Notes: generated by a model from the sequence alone, not told the origin. Positions 37,601 to 48,678 are shown, counted from the stretch's first letter. The stretch: DNA of 64,000 nt from Mycobacterium kansasii ATCC 12478 (GCF_000157895.3 NC_022663.1:6200001-6264000); one strand, 5' to 3'. A program made the numbers and translations.

Positions 37601-40600
37601 GCTGTCCGGTGGTGCAGGAGCTGACCTTACTGTCGCCGCTGGCATTGCCGGCGGGCGAAGCGACGCGGATACAGGTCATGGTCGGCGACGCGGACGGGGC
37701 GGGGAGCCGGACGGTGTCGGTGTATTCGACGCGGGCAGCCGGCGATTCGTGGGTGCTACATGCCGAAGGTGTACTACGGGCCGGCGGTCCCGGTCACGGA
37801 GTGGACTTGTCGGTGTGGCCGCCGGTGGGTGCGTCCGCCGTGGATGTGACCGATGTCTACGAGCTGTTGGCGCAACGTGGCTACGGTTACGGGCCGGCGT
37901 TTCGCGGCCTGCGGGCAGCGTGGCGGCGGGGGCGCGAAATTTATGCGGAGGTGGCGGCTTCCGAGGATGTCAAGGTGGCGGGGTTTGGTATCCACCCGGC
38001 GGTGCTGGATGCCGCACTGCATGCGTGGGGATTCGCCGCGGCTGCCGACCAGTTGGCGCTGCCGTTCTCCTGGCAGGGGGTGTCACTGCACGCGGCCGGT
38101 GCGTCAAGGGTCCGGGTCCGCATCACCCCGGCAGACGCCGGTTCGGTGTCGGTGGCCCTGGCCGATTGGGCGGGCCTGCCGGTGTTGTCGGTGCGCGAGT
38201 TGGCGATTCGTCCGGTGTCAGGTGACGCGTTGTCGGCGGCGGCATTGGCTGCCGGTGGTGTGGCCGGTGACCGGTTACTCGGACTGGCATGGTCGCCGAT
38301 TACGTTGGCGCCCGGCGGCGCCGACTCCGACGTGGTCGTGTGGGCGTCCGAGGCGAGTGCCGGTGGTGTCGCCGAACGCGTGGTTGCGGCGCTGGAGACG
38401 CTGCAGCGCTGGCTGGCCGACGATCGTCGCGAAGTCCTGGTGGTGTTGACGTGCGGCGCGGTGGGGTTGGACGGTGAGGGCGTCCGCGACTTGGCGGGTG
38501 CGGCGGTGTGGGGGCTGGTGCGGTCGGCTCAGGCGGAGTACCCGGGCCGGGTGGTTCTGGTGGATTCGGACGGATCCGTGGCCGCCGACGCTGTCGTCGG
38601 TGCCGGCGAGCCGCAGTTGGTGGTGCGCTCCGGCGTGGTGTACGGCGCCCGGCTGGAGGTTGTGAATTCGGGATTGGCATTGCCGGATCGGTTGTGGCGG
38701 TTGGGTGTTGGCGGCGGCGGAACATTCGAGGAGGTGGCGGTGCGGCCGTGTCCGCGGGTAGACCTGGAGACCCGCCAGGTGCGGGTTGCCGTGGGCGCGG
38801 TAGGGGTGAACTTCCGGGATGTGTTGGTGGCCTTGGGGATGTACCCGGGCGGTGGCGAGCTGGGCGCCGAGGGCGCCGGGGTGGTGGTCGAGGTCGGCCC
38901 GGGGGTCACGGGGCGCTCCGTCGGTGACCCGGTGATGGGTTTGCTGGGAGTGGTGAGCTCCGAAGCGGTGGTGGACGAGCGGTTGGTCACTGCGGTTCCG
39001 GCGGGCTGGTCGCTGGTAGCGGCCGCGGGCGTGCCGGTGGTGTTCCTGACCGCGTGGTACGGGTTGTCGGTGCTGGCTGGCGTGCGAGCCGGCCAGAAGG
39101 TCCTGGTGCATGCCGCGACCGGCGGTGTGGGCATGGCGGCCGTCGCATTGGCGCGGTATTGGGGTGCGGAAGTCTTCGCCACCGCGAGTGTCGGCAAATG
39201 GGATACCTTGCGGGCCATGGGTTTTGACGACGACCACATCGCCGATTCCCGGACGCTCGACTTCGAGGAGAAGTTCCGCAAAGCCACCGGCGACGGCGGG
39301 GTCGACGTGGTGCTCAACTCGTTGGCGGGGGAGTCCGTCGATGCGTCGTTGCGGCTGTTGGTGCCAGGCGGGTATTTCATCGAGATGGGCAAGACCGACC
39401 TGCGTGACCCCCGGGCCGTGACCGAACAGTATCGGGGAGTGGGCTATCGGGCATTCGACTTGATGGAGGCCGGCCCGGATCTCATCGCGCAGATGCTTTC
39501 CGAGCTGCTCGAGTTACTGTCCAACCGTACCTTGAAACCATTGCCGGTCAGGGCCTTTGACGTGCGCTGCGCTCAGCAGGCATACCGGTATGTCAGCCAG
39601 GCCCGTCACGTCGGCAAGGTGGTGCTGACCATCCCCCAAGGGCCCGCGGCGCGGTCGGTTCTCCATGGGGGCAGCGTGGTGATCACCGGCGGCACCGGAA
39701 TGGCCGGGGCGGCGGTGGCGCGGCATCTGGTGGACCGCTACGGGGTCGGGCATGTGGTGTTGGTCAGCCGCACCGGCGAGCAGGCCCCGGGCGTTGCGGA
39801 CTTGGTGGCCCAATTGCAGCAGGGTGGAGCTCAGGTTTCGGTGGCCGCCTGCGATGTGGCCGATCGAGATGCGCTCGAAGCAGTGCTGACCGAGTTACCG
39901 GACAGGTTCCCGCTCAAGGGAGTGTTCCATGCCGCCGGGGTGCTCGACGACGCGGTGATCGCGTCGCTGACGCCGAGCCGGGTCGAGGCGGTGCTGAAGG
40001 CCAAGGTCGACGGGGCCTGGAACCTGCACCAGCTGACACAGGATGTGGATCTGACTGCGTTTGTGATGTTTTCGTCGATGGCCGGGATCGCGGGCGACCC
40101 GGGGCAGGGCAGTTACGCGGCAGCCAACGCGTTCCTGGACGGGTTGGCCGCCTATCGACGCGAGCGCGGGTTGCCCGGACTATCGGTTGCCTGGGGATTG
40201 TGGGAACAGCCCAGCACCATGACGCGGCACCTGGGGGAACGAGATTTCGCCCGGATGAAGCAGGCCGGGCTGGATCGGCTGACCACCGAGCACGCGCTGC
40301 AACTGCTGGACACCGCGCTGATCAGCGACCGCCCGGTCGTCGTCGCCGCCCAGCTCAATACCGCGGTGATGACAGCTAATGCCGAGGTGCTGCCGCTATG
40401 GCGGGAATTGGTCACCCGCCCGTCGCGGCGCGTCATCGACAGCACCGGCACCGCCGCGTCGATGCCGGACCTGATTTCGCGTCTGCAATCGCTGAGCCCC
40501 GAGCAACGCCACCGCGAACTCGTCGACGTGATCATCACCAACGCCGCGACCGTTCTCGGGCATTCCAGCGCCGTCGACATCGATGCCCATAAGCCCTTCC

Positions 40601-40998
40601 AGGATCTCGGGTTCGACTCGCTGACCGCCGTGGAACTGCGCAACCGCATCAAGGCCGCAACCGGGATGACGCTGTCGCCCACGCTGATCTTCGATTATCC
40701 GACCCCGGCCGCCCTGGCCGAACACCTTGCCCAGCAACTCGATTCCACTGTCCCCGTGCTCGCCGACGAGCAACCTGACCGGCTGGCCCGCTTCGACGAC
40801 GTTGCGCGCGAACTCGATACCCTGGTCAACCGGACCGACTGGACCTCCGAAGAGAAGGACCAGGTGTCCGAGCGGCTGCGCGCCATGCTGGCCGGGCTCG
40901 CCACGCCCAGCGCCGCGATCGTCAGCCAGGACGCCGACATCACCACCGCCAGCGAAAGCGAACTATTCGCCATTCTCGACGAGGAACTCGGCCCGTGA
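34681..40998 (+). CDS. pks8: Type I polyketide synthase, full reducing module (unsplit Pks8/Pks17)
   Basis: 2105 residues from a TTG preceded by AAGGAG, 21 bp after pks7. N-terminal docking coiled coil (TADLRRTRRRLAELEDRL), then KS (Cys203), AT, DH (His949 in DHVVGGVTLFP), ER (HAATGGVGMAAVALARYWG), KR (ITGGTGMAGA, GQGSYAAAN), ACP (GFDSLTAVEL) and a docking tail ending FAILDEELG. AT motifs GHSVGE and HAFH predict malonyl-CoA. In M. tuberculosis the equivalent sequence is annotated as two genes, pks8 and pks17; here the module is continuous and apparently functional. The stop overlaps the pks9 start (GTGA). Confidence 0.95.
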   Translation: MTGTAKHVDYLRRLTADLRRTRRRLAELEDRLSEPVAIVGMGCRYPGGVDSPESLWQMLIDGRDAITEFPADRGWDIEGTFDPDPDASGKTYSRRGGFLTDAGDFDAGFFGIGPSEALAMDPQQRLMLEVSWEALERTGIDPTTLRGSPTGVFVGVIHAGYGGEVKGELEGYGLTGSTLSVASGRVSYVLGLEGPAVSVDTACSSSLVALHLAVQSLRSRECDLVLVGGVTVMATPAAFVEFSRQRALAPDGRCKAYAGAADGTAWSEGAGVLVVERLADAQRLGHPVLALVRGSAVNQDGASNGLTAPNGPAQQRVIRAALASARLGVADVDVVEGHGTGTMLGDPIEAQAIVATYGQRGGEPGAEPLWLGSIKSNIGHTSAAAGVAGVMKMVLAMRHGVLPKTLHVDVPTPHVDWSAGAVSLLTEPRPWPAEPVLGRPQGRVRRAAVSSFGISGTNAHVILEQAPAVDGVAAEPVNGVVPWVVSARSASALANQARRLLAWVDQRPALATADVGWSLVSTRSVFEHRAVVVGADRAQLLQGLAGLAAAEPDAAVVAGRARPTGKTVFVFPGQGAQYLGMGRGLYERFPSYAKAFDAVADALDRHLRLPLRQVLWGLDEALLESTEFAQPALFAVEVALAALLADVGVVPDVVLGHSVGEIAAAHVAGVLSLTDAARVVVGRGRLMARLPAGGAMVAVAASEDEVAPLLVPGVEIAAVNAADSVVVSGPAAAVDVVVDGLVALGRRIHRLAVSHAFHSALMEPMLREFGTVLADLKADPPQIGLVSNVTGQLAGSGYGSASYWVEQVRKPVRFADSVALIESLGAVTFVEVGPRAGLTASPPLLVKDRPEAQSLLTGLGEFFTQGMSMDWRTVFTGLGAERVELPTYAFMRRRFWLQDLGVDQTTLSGVGLRGLGHPLLGAVVERPDVGGVVLTGMLWPEVQGWLGDHVVGGVTLFPGAGFVELALRAGDEVGCPVVQELTLLSPLALPAGEATRIQVMVGDADGAGSRTVSVYSTRAAGDSWVLHAEGVLRAGGPGHGVDLSVWPPVGASAVDVTDVYELLAQRGYGYGPAFRGLRAAWRRGREIYAEVAASEDVKVAGFGIHPAVLDAALHAWGFAAAADQLALPFSWQGVSLHAAGASRVRVRITPADAGSVSVALADWAGLPVLSVRELAIRPVSGDALSAAALAAGGVAGDRLLGLAWSPITLAPGGADSDVVVWASEASAGGVAERVVAALETLQRWLADDRREVLVVLTCGAVGLDGEGVRDLAGAAVWGLVRSAQAEYPGRVVLVDSDGSVAADAVVGAGEPQLVVRSGVVYGARLEVVNSGLALPDRLWRLGVGGGGTFEEVAVRPCPRVDLETRQVRVAVGAVGVNFRDVLVALGMYPGGGELGAEGAGVVVEVGPGVTGRSVGDPVMGLLGVVSSEAVVDERLVTAVPAGWSLVAAAGVPVVFLTAWYGLSVLAGVRAGQKVLVHAATGGVGMAAVALARYWGAEVFATASVGKWDTLRAMGFDDDHIADSRTLDFEEKFRKATGDGGVDVVLNSLAGESVDASLRLLVPGGYFIEMGKTDLRDPRAVTEQYRGVGYRAFDLMEAGPDLIAQMLSELLELLSNRTLKPLPVRAFDVRCAQQAYRYVSQARHVGKVVLTIPQGPAARSVLHGGSVVITGGTGMAGAAVARHLVDRYGVGHVVLVSRTGEQAPGVADLVAQLQQGGAQVSVAACDVADRDALEAVLTELPDRFPLKGVFHAAGVLDDAVIASLTPSRVEAVLKAKVDGAWNLHQLTQDVDLTAFVMFSSMAGIAGDPGQGSYAAANAFLDGLAAYRRERGLPGLSVAWGLWEQPSTMTRHLGERDFARMKQAGLDRLTTEHALQLLDTALISDRPVVVAAQLNTAVMTANAEVLPLWRELVTRPSRRVIDSTGTAASMPDLISRLQSLSPEQRHRELVDVIITNAATVLGHSSAVDIDAHKPFQDLGFDSLTAVELRNRIKAATGMTLSPTLIFDYPTPAALAEHLAQQLDSTVPVLADEQPDRLARFDDVARELDTLVNRTDWTSEEKDQVSERLRAMLAGLATPSAAIVSQDADITTASESELFAILDEELGP

Positions 40999-43900
40999 AC
41001 CCGGGCGACATCGCAATTATCGGACTGGCCTGCCGGTTTCCAGCCGCTCCCGGCCCCGGCGAATTCTGGCAAGTGCTGCGCGACGGCCGCGAAACCGCCG
41101 GACCCATGGCCGGTAGCGCCGATTTCGACGCGGAGTTCTTCGACATCTCGCCCCGCGAGGCGGCCGCGATGGATCCGCGGCAACGACTGGCGCTGGAACT
41201 GGCCTGGGAGCTGCTCGAAGATGCCTTCATCGTGCCGGAAACGGTTCGGGCACGGCAGGTGTCGGTTTACCTCGGAGCCATGAACGACGACTATTCGTCC
41301 TTGACGCTACGCAATGCCACCGAAAACGTGGATCACTACTCGTTTGCCGGCGTCAGTAGAGCGATGATCGCCAACCGGGTCTCGTATGCCTTCGCCCTAC
41401 ACGGTCCCAGCATGACTGTCGATTCGGGTCAGTCGTCTTCGCTGGTGGCGGTTCACCTCGCCTGTGAGAGCCTGCGTGCCGGAACCTCCGAGCAGGCGAT
41501 TGCCGGCGGCGTACATCTCAATGTCGCGAGTGAAACGGCCCTGTTGGAGCGCGAGTTCGGTGCCGTGTCGACCTCGGGGCACACCTACGCGTTCGACGGC
41601 CGCGCCGACGGCTACGTTCGCGGCGAAGGCGGTGGCCTGGTTCTGCTGAAGCCACTGCACGCGGCCCTGGCTGACGGAAACCGAATCCGCGCAGTCATTG
41701 TGGGTAGCGCCGTGGGCAACGCCGGGCACAGCTCCGCCGGCCTGACCGCGCCGTCGACTTCGGCGGAAGCCGACGTGATCCGGCGTGCGCTGGCCCAGGC
41801 CGGCGTGGACTGCACCGGGGTCGACTATGTCGAGGCGCACGGTACCGGCACCAGAATCGGCGACCCGGCCGAGGCTGCGGCGCTGGGTCAGATATTCGCT
41901 CAGCGCCGGCATGATCCGGTCAGGGTTGGCTCGGTGAAGACGAACATCGGCCACGCCGGCGCGGCCGCGGGAATCGCGGGCCTGATCAAGACGGTGTTGG
42001 CCATCGAGAACGAGTCGATTCCGGCGAGCCTCAACTATGTCAGCGCAAGCTCCGCTATCAATGTGGAAAGCCTTGGGCTGCAAGTCAACACCGTGCCGGC
42101 GGGGTGGCCCGACTGGGGTCGGCCGCGGCGGGCCGGGGTGTCGTCGTTCGGAATGGGCGGCACCAACGCTCACCTGTTGCTCCAACAGGCGCCGGCCACC
42201 GAAAGCGCTGCAATGCCACGCGTTAACAAGTCAACCGGCCTACCGTGGGTGCTGTCGGCCCGGTCGGCGCCAGCGTTGGCCAACCAGGTGCAGCGATTGC
42301 TGGCCCGGATGGACGAGCGCCCCGATCTGGATGCGGTGGATGTGGGCTGGTCGCTAGTGTCCACGCGGTCGGTGTTCGAGCACCGCGCGGTGGTGGTGGG
42401 CAGCGGCCGGGCGCAGCTGCTGAGCGGGCTTGCCGGCCTTGCCGCCGGCGAACCGGGCGCCGGTGTGGCGGTCGGCCGGGCACAGCGGGTCGGCAAGACC
42501 GCATTCGTGTTCCCCGGCCAAGGGGTGCAATACCTGGGCATGGGACGCGGGCTGTGCGAGCGGTTCCCGGTGTTCGGCAAGGCTTTCGATGCGGCAGCCG
42601 AGGCGTTGGATGAACACCTGAGGCTGCCGCTGCGGCGGGTGCTGTGGGGTACGGATGCGGCGGTGTTGCAGAATACCGAGTTTGCGCAACCGGCGTTGTT
42701 CGCCGTGGAGGTGGCGTTGGCGGCGCTGCTGGCGGAGATGGGTGTCGTGCCCGACATCGTGCTGGGTCATTCGGTGGGCGAGATCGCGGCGGCCCAGGTG
42801 GCCGGGGTGTTGTCACTACCCGACGCCGCGCGGGTGGTTGCGGTCCGCGCTCGGCTGATGGCGGGATTGCCGGCCGGCGGCGCGATGGTGGCGGTGGCCG
42901 CTTCCGAAGACGAGGTGGCGTCAGTGCTGGCGCCGGGAGTTGAGATCGCGGCGGTCAATGCGCCTGATTCGGTGGTGATTTCCGGCCCCGAGCTTGCGGT
43001 GAATGCGGTGGCGGACCGGCTGGCGGGCACGGGACGGCGGGTGCGCCGGTTGGCGGTGTCGCATGCGTTTCATTCGGCATCGATGGAGCCGATGCTTGCG
43101 GGGTTTGGTGCGGCCTTGGCGGGGCTGCCGGTGAGTCGGCCGCGGATCACATTGGTGTCCAATGTCACCGGCCGAGTGGTTGGTGCCGACTATGGATCGG
43201 CAGCTTATTGGGTTGAGCATGTGCGTAAACCGGTGCGGTTGGCCGAAGGTATCTTGTTGGCCGAGTCTTCAGGCGCAACAACGTTTCTCGAGGTCGGCCC
43301 CTGCGCTGGCTTGACAACCTCTCCGGCGTTGTTGGCCAAGGATCATCCCGAAGCCGAATCCCTGCTCACCGCAATGGGTCAGCTGTTCACCGAAGGCGTG
43401 AGCATGGACTGGCCCAAGGCATTTGCCGGCCTGGGCGCCCGGCCGGTCGAACTTCCCACCTACGGCTTTGCGCGGCAGCGTTTTTGGCTTGGTGAGGGCA
43501 CACGTCACGACATCGAACACGCCGGTAGGTCCACGCTGTGGCACCACTGGAACGAACTCGATCCGGCGGAACGGCACCGTCTGCTACTCGATTTGGTGTG
43601 CCGAAACGCGGCGGCGGTGTTGGGTGACTCGAGCAGCCGCCGCATCGACACGGGCCGCGCTTTTGAAGACGTCGGCTTCGAGTCGATGACGGGGATCGAG
43701 CTGCGTAACCGCCTGGCCGCAGCCACTGGTTTGACGTTGTCGCGCACGCTGATATTCGACTATCCCACTCCCACAGCGGTCGCCCGCCACCTGGGTGAGC
43801 GGCTGTCGTCGAGCGGTCTGGACGAACCCGGCGACGAGCAGGTCTGGCCGTTGTTGAGAAGTATTCCGCTGCGCGAGCTTCGGCGAACCGGATTACTGGG

Positions 43901-44039
43901 CAAGCTCTTGGTGTTGGCCGGCCAGGCCGAGAACACGGTGCGTGAATCGACCGTCACCGAGGACGTCATCGACGCGCTGAGCCCCGATGCCCTGGTCGCG
44001 ATGGCGCTCGAGCCATCCGACGACAACAGCCTCCAATGA
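40995..44039 (+). CDS. pks9: KS(Q)-AT-ACP polyketide synthase (Pks9-like), probable loading protein
   Basis: 1014 residues from a GTG overlapping pks8. Domains are KS (1-420), AT (about 500-810; GHSVGE and HAFH, malonyl type) and ACP (Ser in GFESMTGIELRNRL, about residue 895), with no reductive domains. The KS active-site cysteine is replaced by glutamine (Q146, TVDSGQSSSLVAVH) while the two histidines remain (EAHGTGT, NIGHAGAAAG). That is the KS(Q) pattern of decarboxylating loading domains, which make acetyl-ACP from malonyl-ACP. It lacks the N-terminal docking helix found on Pks7 and Pks8, as expected for a first protein, although the gene comes last. The C-terminal ~90 residues after the ACP are unassigned and could dock to a partner. 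Confidence 0.92.
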   Translation: MNPGDIAIIGLACRFPAAPGPGEFWQVLRDGRETAGPMAGSADFDAEFFDISPREAAAMDPRQRLALELAWELLEDAFIVPETVRARQVSVYLGAMNDDYSSLTLRNATENVDHYSFAGVSRAMIANRVSYAFALHGPSMTVDSGQSSSLVAVHLACESLRAGTSEQAIAGGVHLNVASETALLEREFGAVSTSGHTYAFDGRADGYVRGEGGGLVLLKPLHAALADGNRIRAVIVGSAVGNAGHSSAGLTAPSTSAEADVIRRALAQAGVDCTGVDYVEAHGTGTRIGDPAEAAALGQIFAQRRHDPVRVGSVKTNIGHAGAAAGIAGLIKTVLAIENESIPASLNYVSASSAINVESLGLQVNTVPAGWPDWGRPRRAGVSSFGMGGTNAHLLLQQAPATESAAMPRVNKSTGLPWVLSARSAPALANQVQRLLARMDERPDLDAVDVGWSLVSTRSVFEHRAVVVGSGRAQLLSGLAGLAAGEPGAGVAVGRAQRVGKTAFVFPGQGVQYLGMGRGLCERFPVFGKAFDAAAEALDEHLRLPLRRVLWGTDAAVLQNTEFAQPALFAVEVALAALLAEMGVVPDIVLGHSVGEIAAAQVAGVLSLPDAARVVAVRARLMAGLPAGGAMVAVAASEDEVASVLAPGVEIAAVNAPDSVVISGPELAVNAVADRLAGTGRRVRRLAVSHAFHSASMEPMLAGFGAALAGLPVSRPRITLVSNVTGRVVGADYGSAAYWVEHVRKPVRLAEGILLAESSGATTFLEVGPCAGLTTSPALLAKDHPEAESLLTAMGQLFTEGVSMDWPKAFAGLGARPVELPTYGFARQRFWLGEGTRHDIEHAGRSTLWHHWNELDPAERHRLLLDLVCRNAAAVLGDSSSRRIDTGRAFEDVGFESMTGIELRNRLAAATGLTLSRTLIFDYPTPTAVARHLGERLSSSGLDEPGDEQVWPLLRSIPLRELRRTGLLGKLLVLAGQAENTVRESTVTEDVIDALSPDALVAMALEPSDDNSLQ

Positions 44040-44199
44040 CGAAATCCGGCGGGCACGCCAAATTACGGCATCACCGGCCATGCCCGCATACGACATGTGT
44101 TGAATACGCGTGCCTTTGCCAGACCGCCCGAAGCCGCCTAAAATTTGAATTCCCTTCAGGTGGGCTGGCCGGCGGGTGAGCAAGCGAGGGCAGGGGGCC

Positions 44200-45261
44200 A
44201 TGAGCGTTGTTGCAGCCGTGTGCGGTGCATTGCCTCCGCACCGCTATAGCCAGAATCAGATCACCGATTCGTTCGTCGGATTTCCCGGTCTGAAGGAGCA
44301 CGAGGATATCGTCCGGCGCTTGCACGCCGCCGCCCGGGTGAACAGCCGCCAATTCGTCCTTCCGCTGGAGCAGTACCCGGGGCTGACCGACTTCGGCGAT
44401 GCGAACGAGATCTTTATCGACAAAGCCGTCGATCTGGCCGTCGAAGCGCTCATGGGTGCGCTCCACGAGGCCGGGCTGGAACCGCAGGACATCGACATGA
44501 TCGTCACCACGACGGTGACCGGTGTCGCGGTGCCGGCCCTGGACGCCCGGGTCGCCGGCCGCCTGGGCCTGCGCCCCGACGTACGCAGGGTGCCGCTGTT
44601 CGGCCTGGGGTGTGTGGCCGGCGCGGCCGGAGTGGCCCGGCTACACGACTACCTGCGCGGTGCACCCGATGACGTCGCCGTGCTGATAGCGGTCGAGCTC
44701 TGTTCGCTTACCTACCCCGCGGTCAAGCCGACGGTGTCGGGACTTATCGGGACCGCGCTGTTCGGGGACGGCGCCGCCGCCGTTGTCGCCGTCGGCGATC
44801 GCCGCGCCGAGCAGCTGCGCACCACCGGGCCCACCATCGTCGACTCCCGCAGCCGGCTGTACCCCGAATCGCTGCACATCATGGGCTGGGACGTCGGTTC
44901 TCACGGCCTGCAGCTGCGGCTTTCTCCCGAACTCCCGAACCTGATCGAGCATTATTTGCCCGGTGACGTAACCGGATTCCTCGCCACGCATGGACTGTCC
45001 AAGGACGACGTCGGCGCGTGGGTGTGTCATCCGGGCGGTCCCAAGGTGATCGACGCAATCACCAACAGCCTCGAACTGGCCCCCGACGCGCTCGAGCTGA
45101 CCTGGCGTTCGCTCGGCGAAATCGGCAACCTCTCGTCGGCGTCGGTGCTGCACATCCTGCGCGATACCATCGCCAAACGGCCGCCGAGCGGCAGTCCCGG
45201 ACTGATGCTGGCCATGGGGCCGGGGTTCTGTGCCGAGTTGGTACTACTGCGCTGGCACTGA
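44200..45261 (+). CDS. pks11: Type III polyketide synthase (Pks11-like)
   Basis: 353 residues from ATG 44200 (a GTG at 44176 is possible but less typical). Same fold and catalytic set as the enzyme at 27143: Cys138 in VPLFGLGCVAGAAGVARLHD, His in WVCHPGGPKVIDAI, Asn in GEIGNLSSASVLHI. The M. tuberculosis homologue PKS11 makes methyl-branched alkylpyrones from long-chain acyl-CoA and (methyl)malonyl-CoA in vitro. Placed after pks9 it is a candidate to accept the type I product and release it as a pyrone, which would explain the lack of a thioesterase. Its 3' end overlaps the convergent P450 gene by 18 bp. Confidence 0.94.
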   Translation: MSVVAAVCGALPPHRYSQNQITDSFVGFPGLKEHEDIVRRLHAAARVNSRQFVLPLEQYPGLTDFGDANEIFIDKAVDLAVEALMGALHEAGLEPQDIDMIVTTTVTGVAVPALDARVAGRLGLRPDVRRVPLFGLGCVAGAAGVARLHDYLRGAPDDVAVLIAVELCSLTYPAVKPTVSGLIGTALFGDGAAAVVAVGDRRAEQLRTTGPTIVDSRSRLYPESLHIMGWDVGSHGLQLRLSPELPNLIEHYLPGDVTGFLATHGLSKDDVGAWVCHPGGPKVIDAITNSLELAPDALELTWRSLGEIGNLSSASVLHILRDTIAKRPPSGSPGLMLAMGPGFCAELVLLRWH

Positions 45262-46520
45262 GCCGGCGAACTCGACGATCAGTCCGGGTTTTGGGGACAG
45301 CGCGGCGAAGTTGGCCGCGCGGATCCGCTGGGCAGGCAGGCGCAGCGTCGTTCGGGCGACCAGTCGAGCCAGCATCACCATCATCTCGGTGGTAGCCATG
45401 ACCGCCCCGATGCATCGGTGCAGCCCGCCGCTGAACGGGATGAACTCGTGTGGCGCGGGCCTGCGGTAGTCCGGTGAGTCGGGGTCCCACCGCTGCGGAC
45501 GGAACTCCCTTGGCGCGGGCCATATTTCGGGCAACCGATGGGTGACGTACGCACTGAAGATCAACAGCCGTCCCGACCTGATCCGGTGGCCGTCGAACAC
45601 CAGGTCGCGCATCACCCTGCGAGCCGAGATCACCCCGGGGGAGTACAGCCGAAGTGTTTCCTGCACAAGGCCGTTGAGGAAAGTCAGTGAGTCGATGTTG
45701 TCGGCGGCGGGAGCGTTGCCGCCGAGCACGCGATCAACTTCTCGGGCGACGGTCTCCCAGGCGCCCGGCAACGTGAGCAACGCATGGGCCGCCCAGGCCA
45801 GCGCCCCGCTGGTGGTTTCGTAGCCGGCAGTGATGAGCGAGACGATCGCATCGCGAACCTCGTTGTCGCTCAACGTGTCGATCAGTGCGGTCAACATGTG
45901 GTCGTCGGGCATGGGCCGGGCGCGCGCGTCGGAGATCACCGTGTTGACGAGGTCGTCGATACGGTGCCGAGCCGCCATCGCGCTTCGCCAGCCCGGTGAG
46001 TTCAACCGTCGTTGCAGCCGCATCAGCTGCGGCGGCCGGTGGGTCAGGTCGAGCAGCGGCTGCAATTGCTCACCGAGGAAGTCGGAATGGGCGGCCAGTC
46101 GCGGGCCGAACAGACTCTCGGCGGTGCTGCGCCGCACTGCCGAACGGAACTCTTGGTAGAGGTCGAGCCGCTGTCCTGGGCGCCAGGCGTCGATGACGGC
46201 GTCGATGGTGGACACCATGGTCTGCACATAGTCCTGAACTCGCCGGTGGTGCAGCCCGGGTGCCACCACGCTGCGGCGGCGCCGGTGGTCTTCGCCGTCG
46301 CTGACGATCAGCGCGGTAGGCCCGTCGACGGGAACCAGGCTCTCGAACGTCTCACGCCAGCTGAACGCGTCGGCGTTGGCGAACACGAACTTATTGGCCT
46401 CGGCGCCCAACAGATACACGAAGCCATGCCGCCCGACGCCGGCGTCGATCACCGCACCGCGGTGCCGATAGAGCGCCAGCAGCGCTTCCCCGGGCAGGTA
46501 CGGCACCGTCCGGTACCCGT

Positions 46521-46524
<4 letters not shown>
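45244..46524 (-). CDS. cyp139: Cytochrome P450, CYP139 family
   Basis: 426 residues, soluble bacterial-type P450. Oxygen-activating I-helix motif is LITAGYETTSGALAW; ExxR is in QETLRLYSPG; the haem-cysteine loop is FIPFSGGLHRCIGAVMA. All are intact, so it should be an active monooxygenase given ferredoxin and reductase partners, which are not encoded nearby. In M. tuberculosis CYP139A1 sits in the same place beside pks11 and is thought to modify a polyketide. The ATG overlaps the stop of the upstream ABC-F gene by four bases (ATGA), so the two are translationally coupled. Confidence 0.95.
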
Positions 46525-48287
<1,763 letters not shown>

Positions 48288-48678
48288 CGGGCCGACGCTA
48301 CCTGCACACATCGTTGACTCGGCTGGCGGACAGATTCCGTGTCGTAATCCGTGGTCTTCGGCGTCAACGGTACCGGCTGTGCCGCTCGGGGCGCGGTTCT
48401 CGAGGGCCGGTGTTACCCCACGCGGTGGGACGCTGTCGAAAACCTGGGAAACCGTGTAGCCCAATGGAATTGCTGTTTGTCCAGTCCATCAGGCAATGGC
48501 CGCGGCTAGTTCGTCGTTGGTCCGCGGCAAAGGTGAGGTTCGAGCGGCGGCCGGACCTAATCGGCCGCCAGTCGCCCATCGATTGCGCAAACTTCCGGTC
48601 GTTCAGGGCATTACAGGAAAACATCGGCCAGCGTGATCCCTAGACTCGACCGCACATCACGACGAGAGGCAAACCGGC
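48288..48678. other. Divergent intergenic region, ABC-F / MFS
   Basis: 391 bp between divergent genes with no convincing ORF. It probably holds both promoters. The main structure is the inverted repeat at 48546-48569. ATCACGACGAGAGG just before the MFS start includes a modest ribosome-binding site (GAGAGG). Confidence 0.5.
48546..48569. promoter_or_regulatory. Inverted repeat upstream of the MFS transporter
   Basis: GGCGGCCG-GACCTAAT-CGGCCGCC is a perfect 8-8-8 inverted repeat, about 110 bp before the transporter gene. It could be a repressor site for the exporter or a hairpin. No regulator gene is adjacent. Confidence 0.45.
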
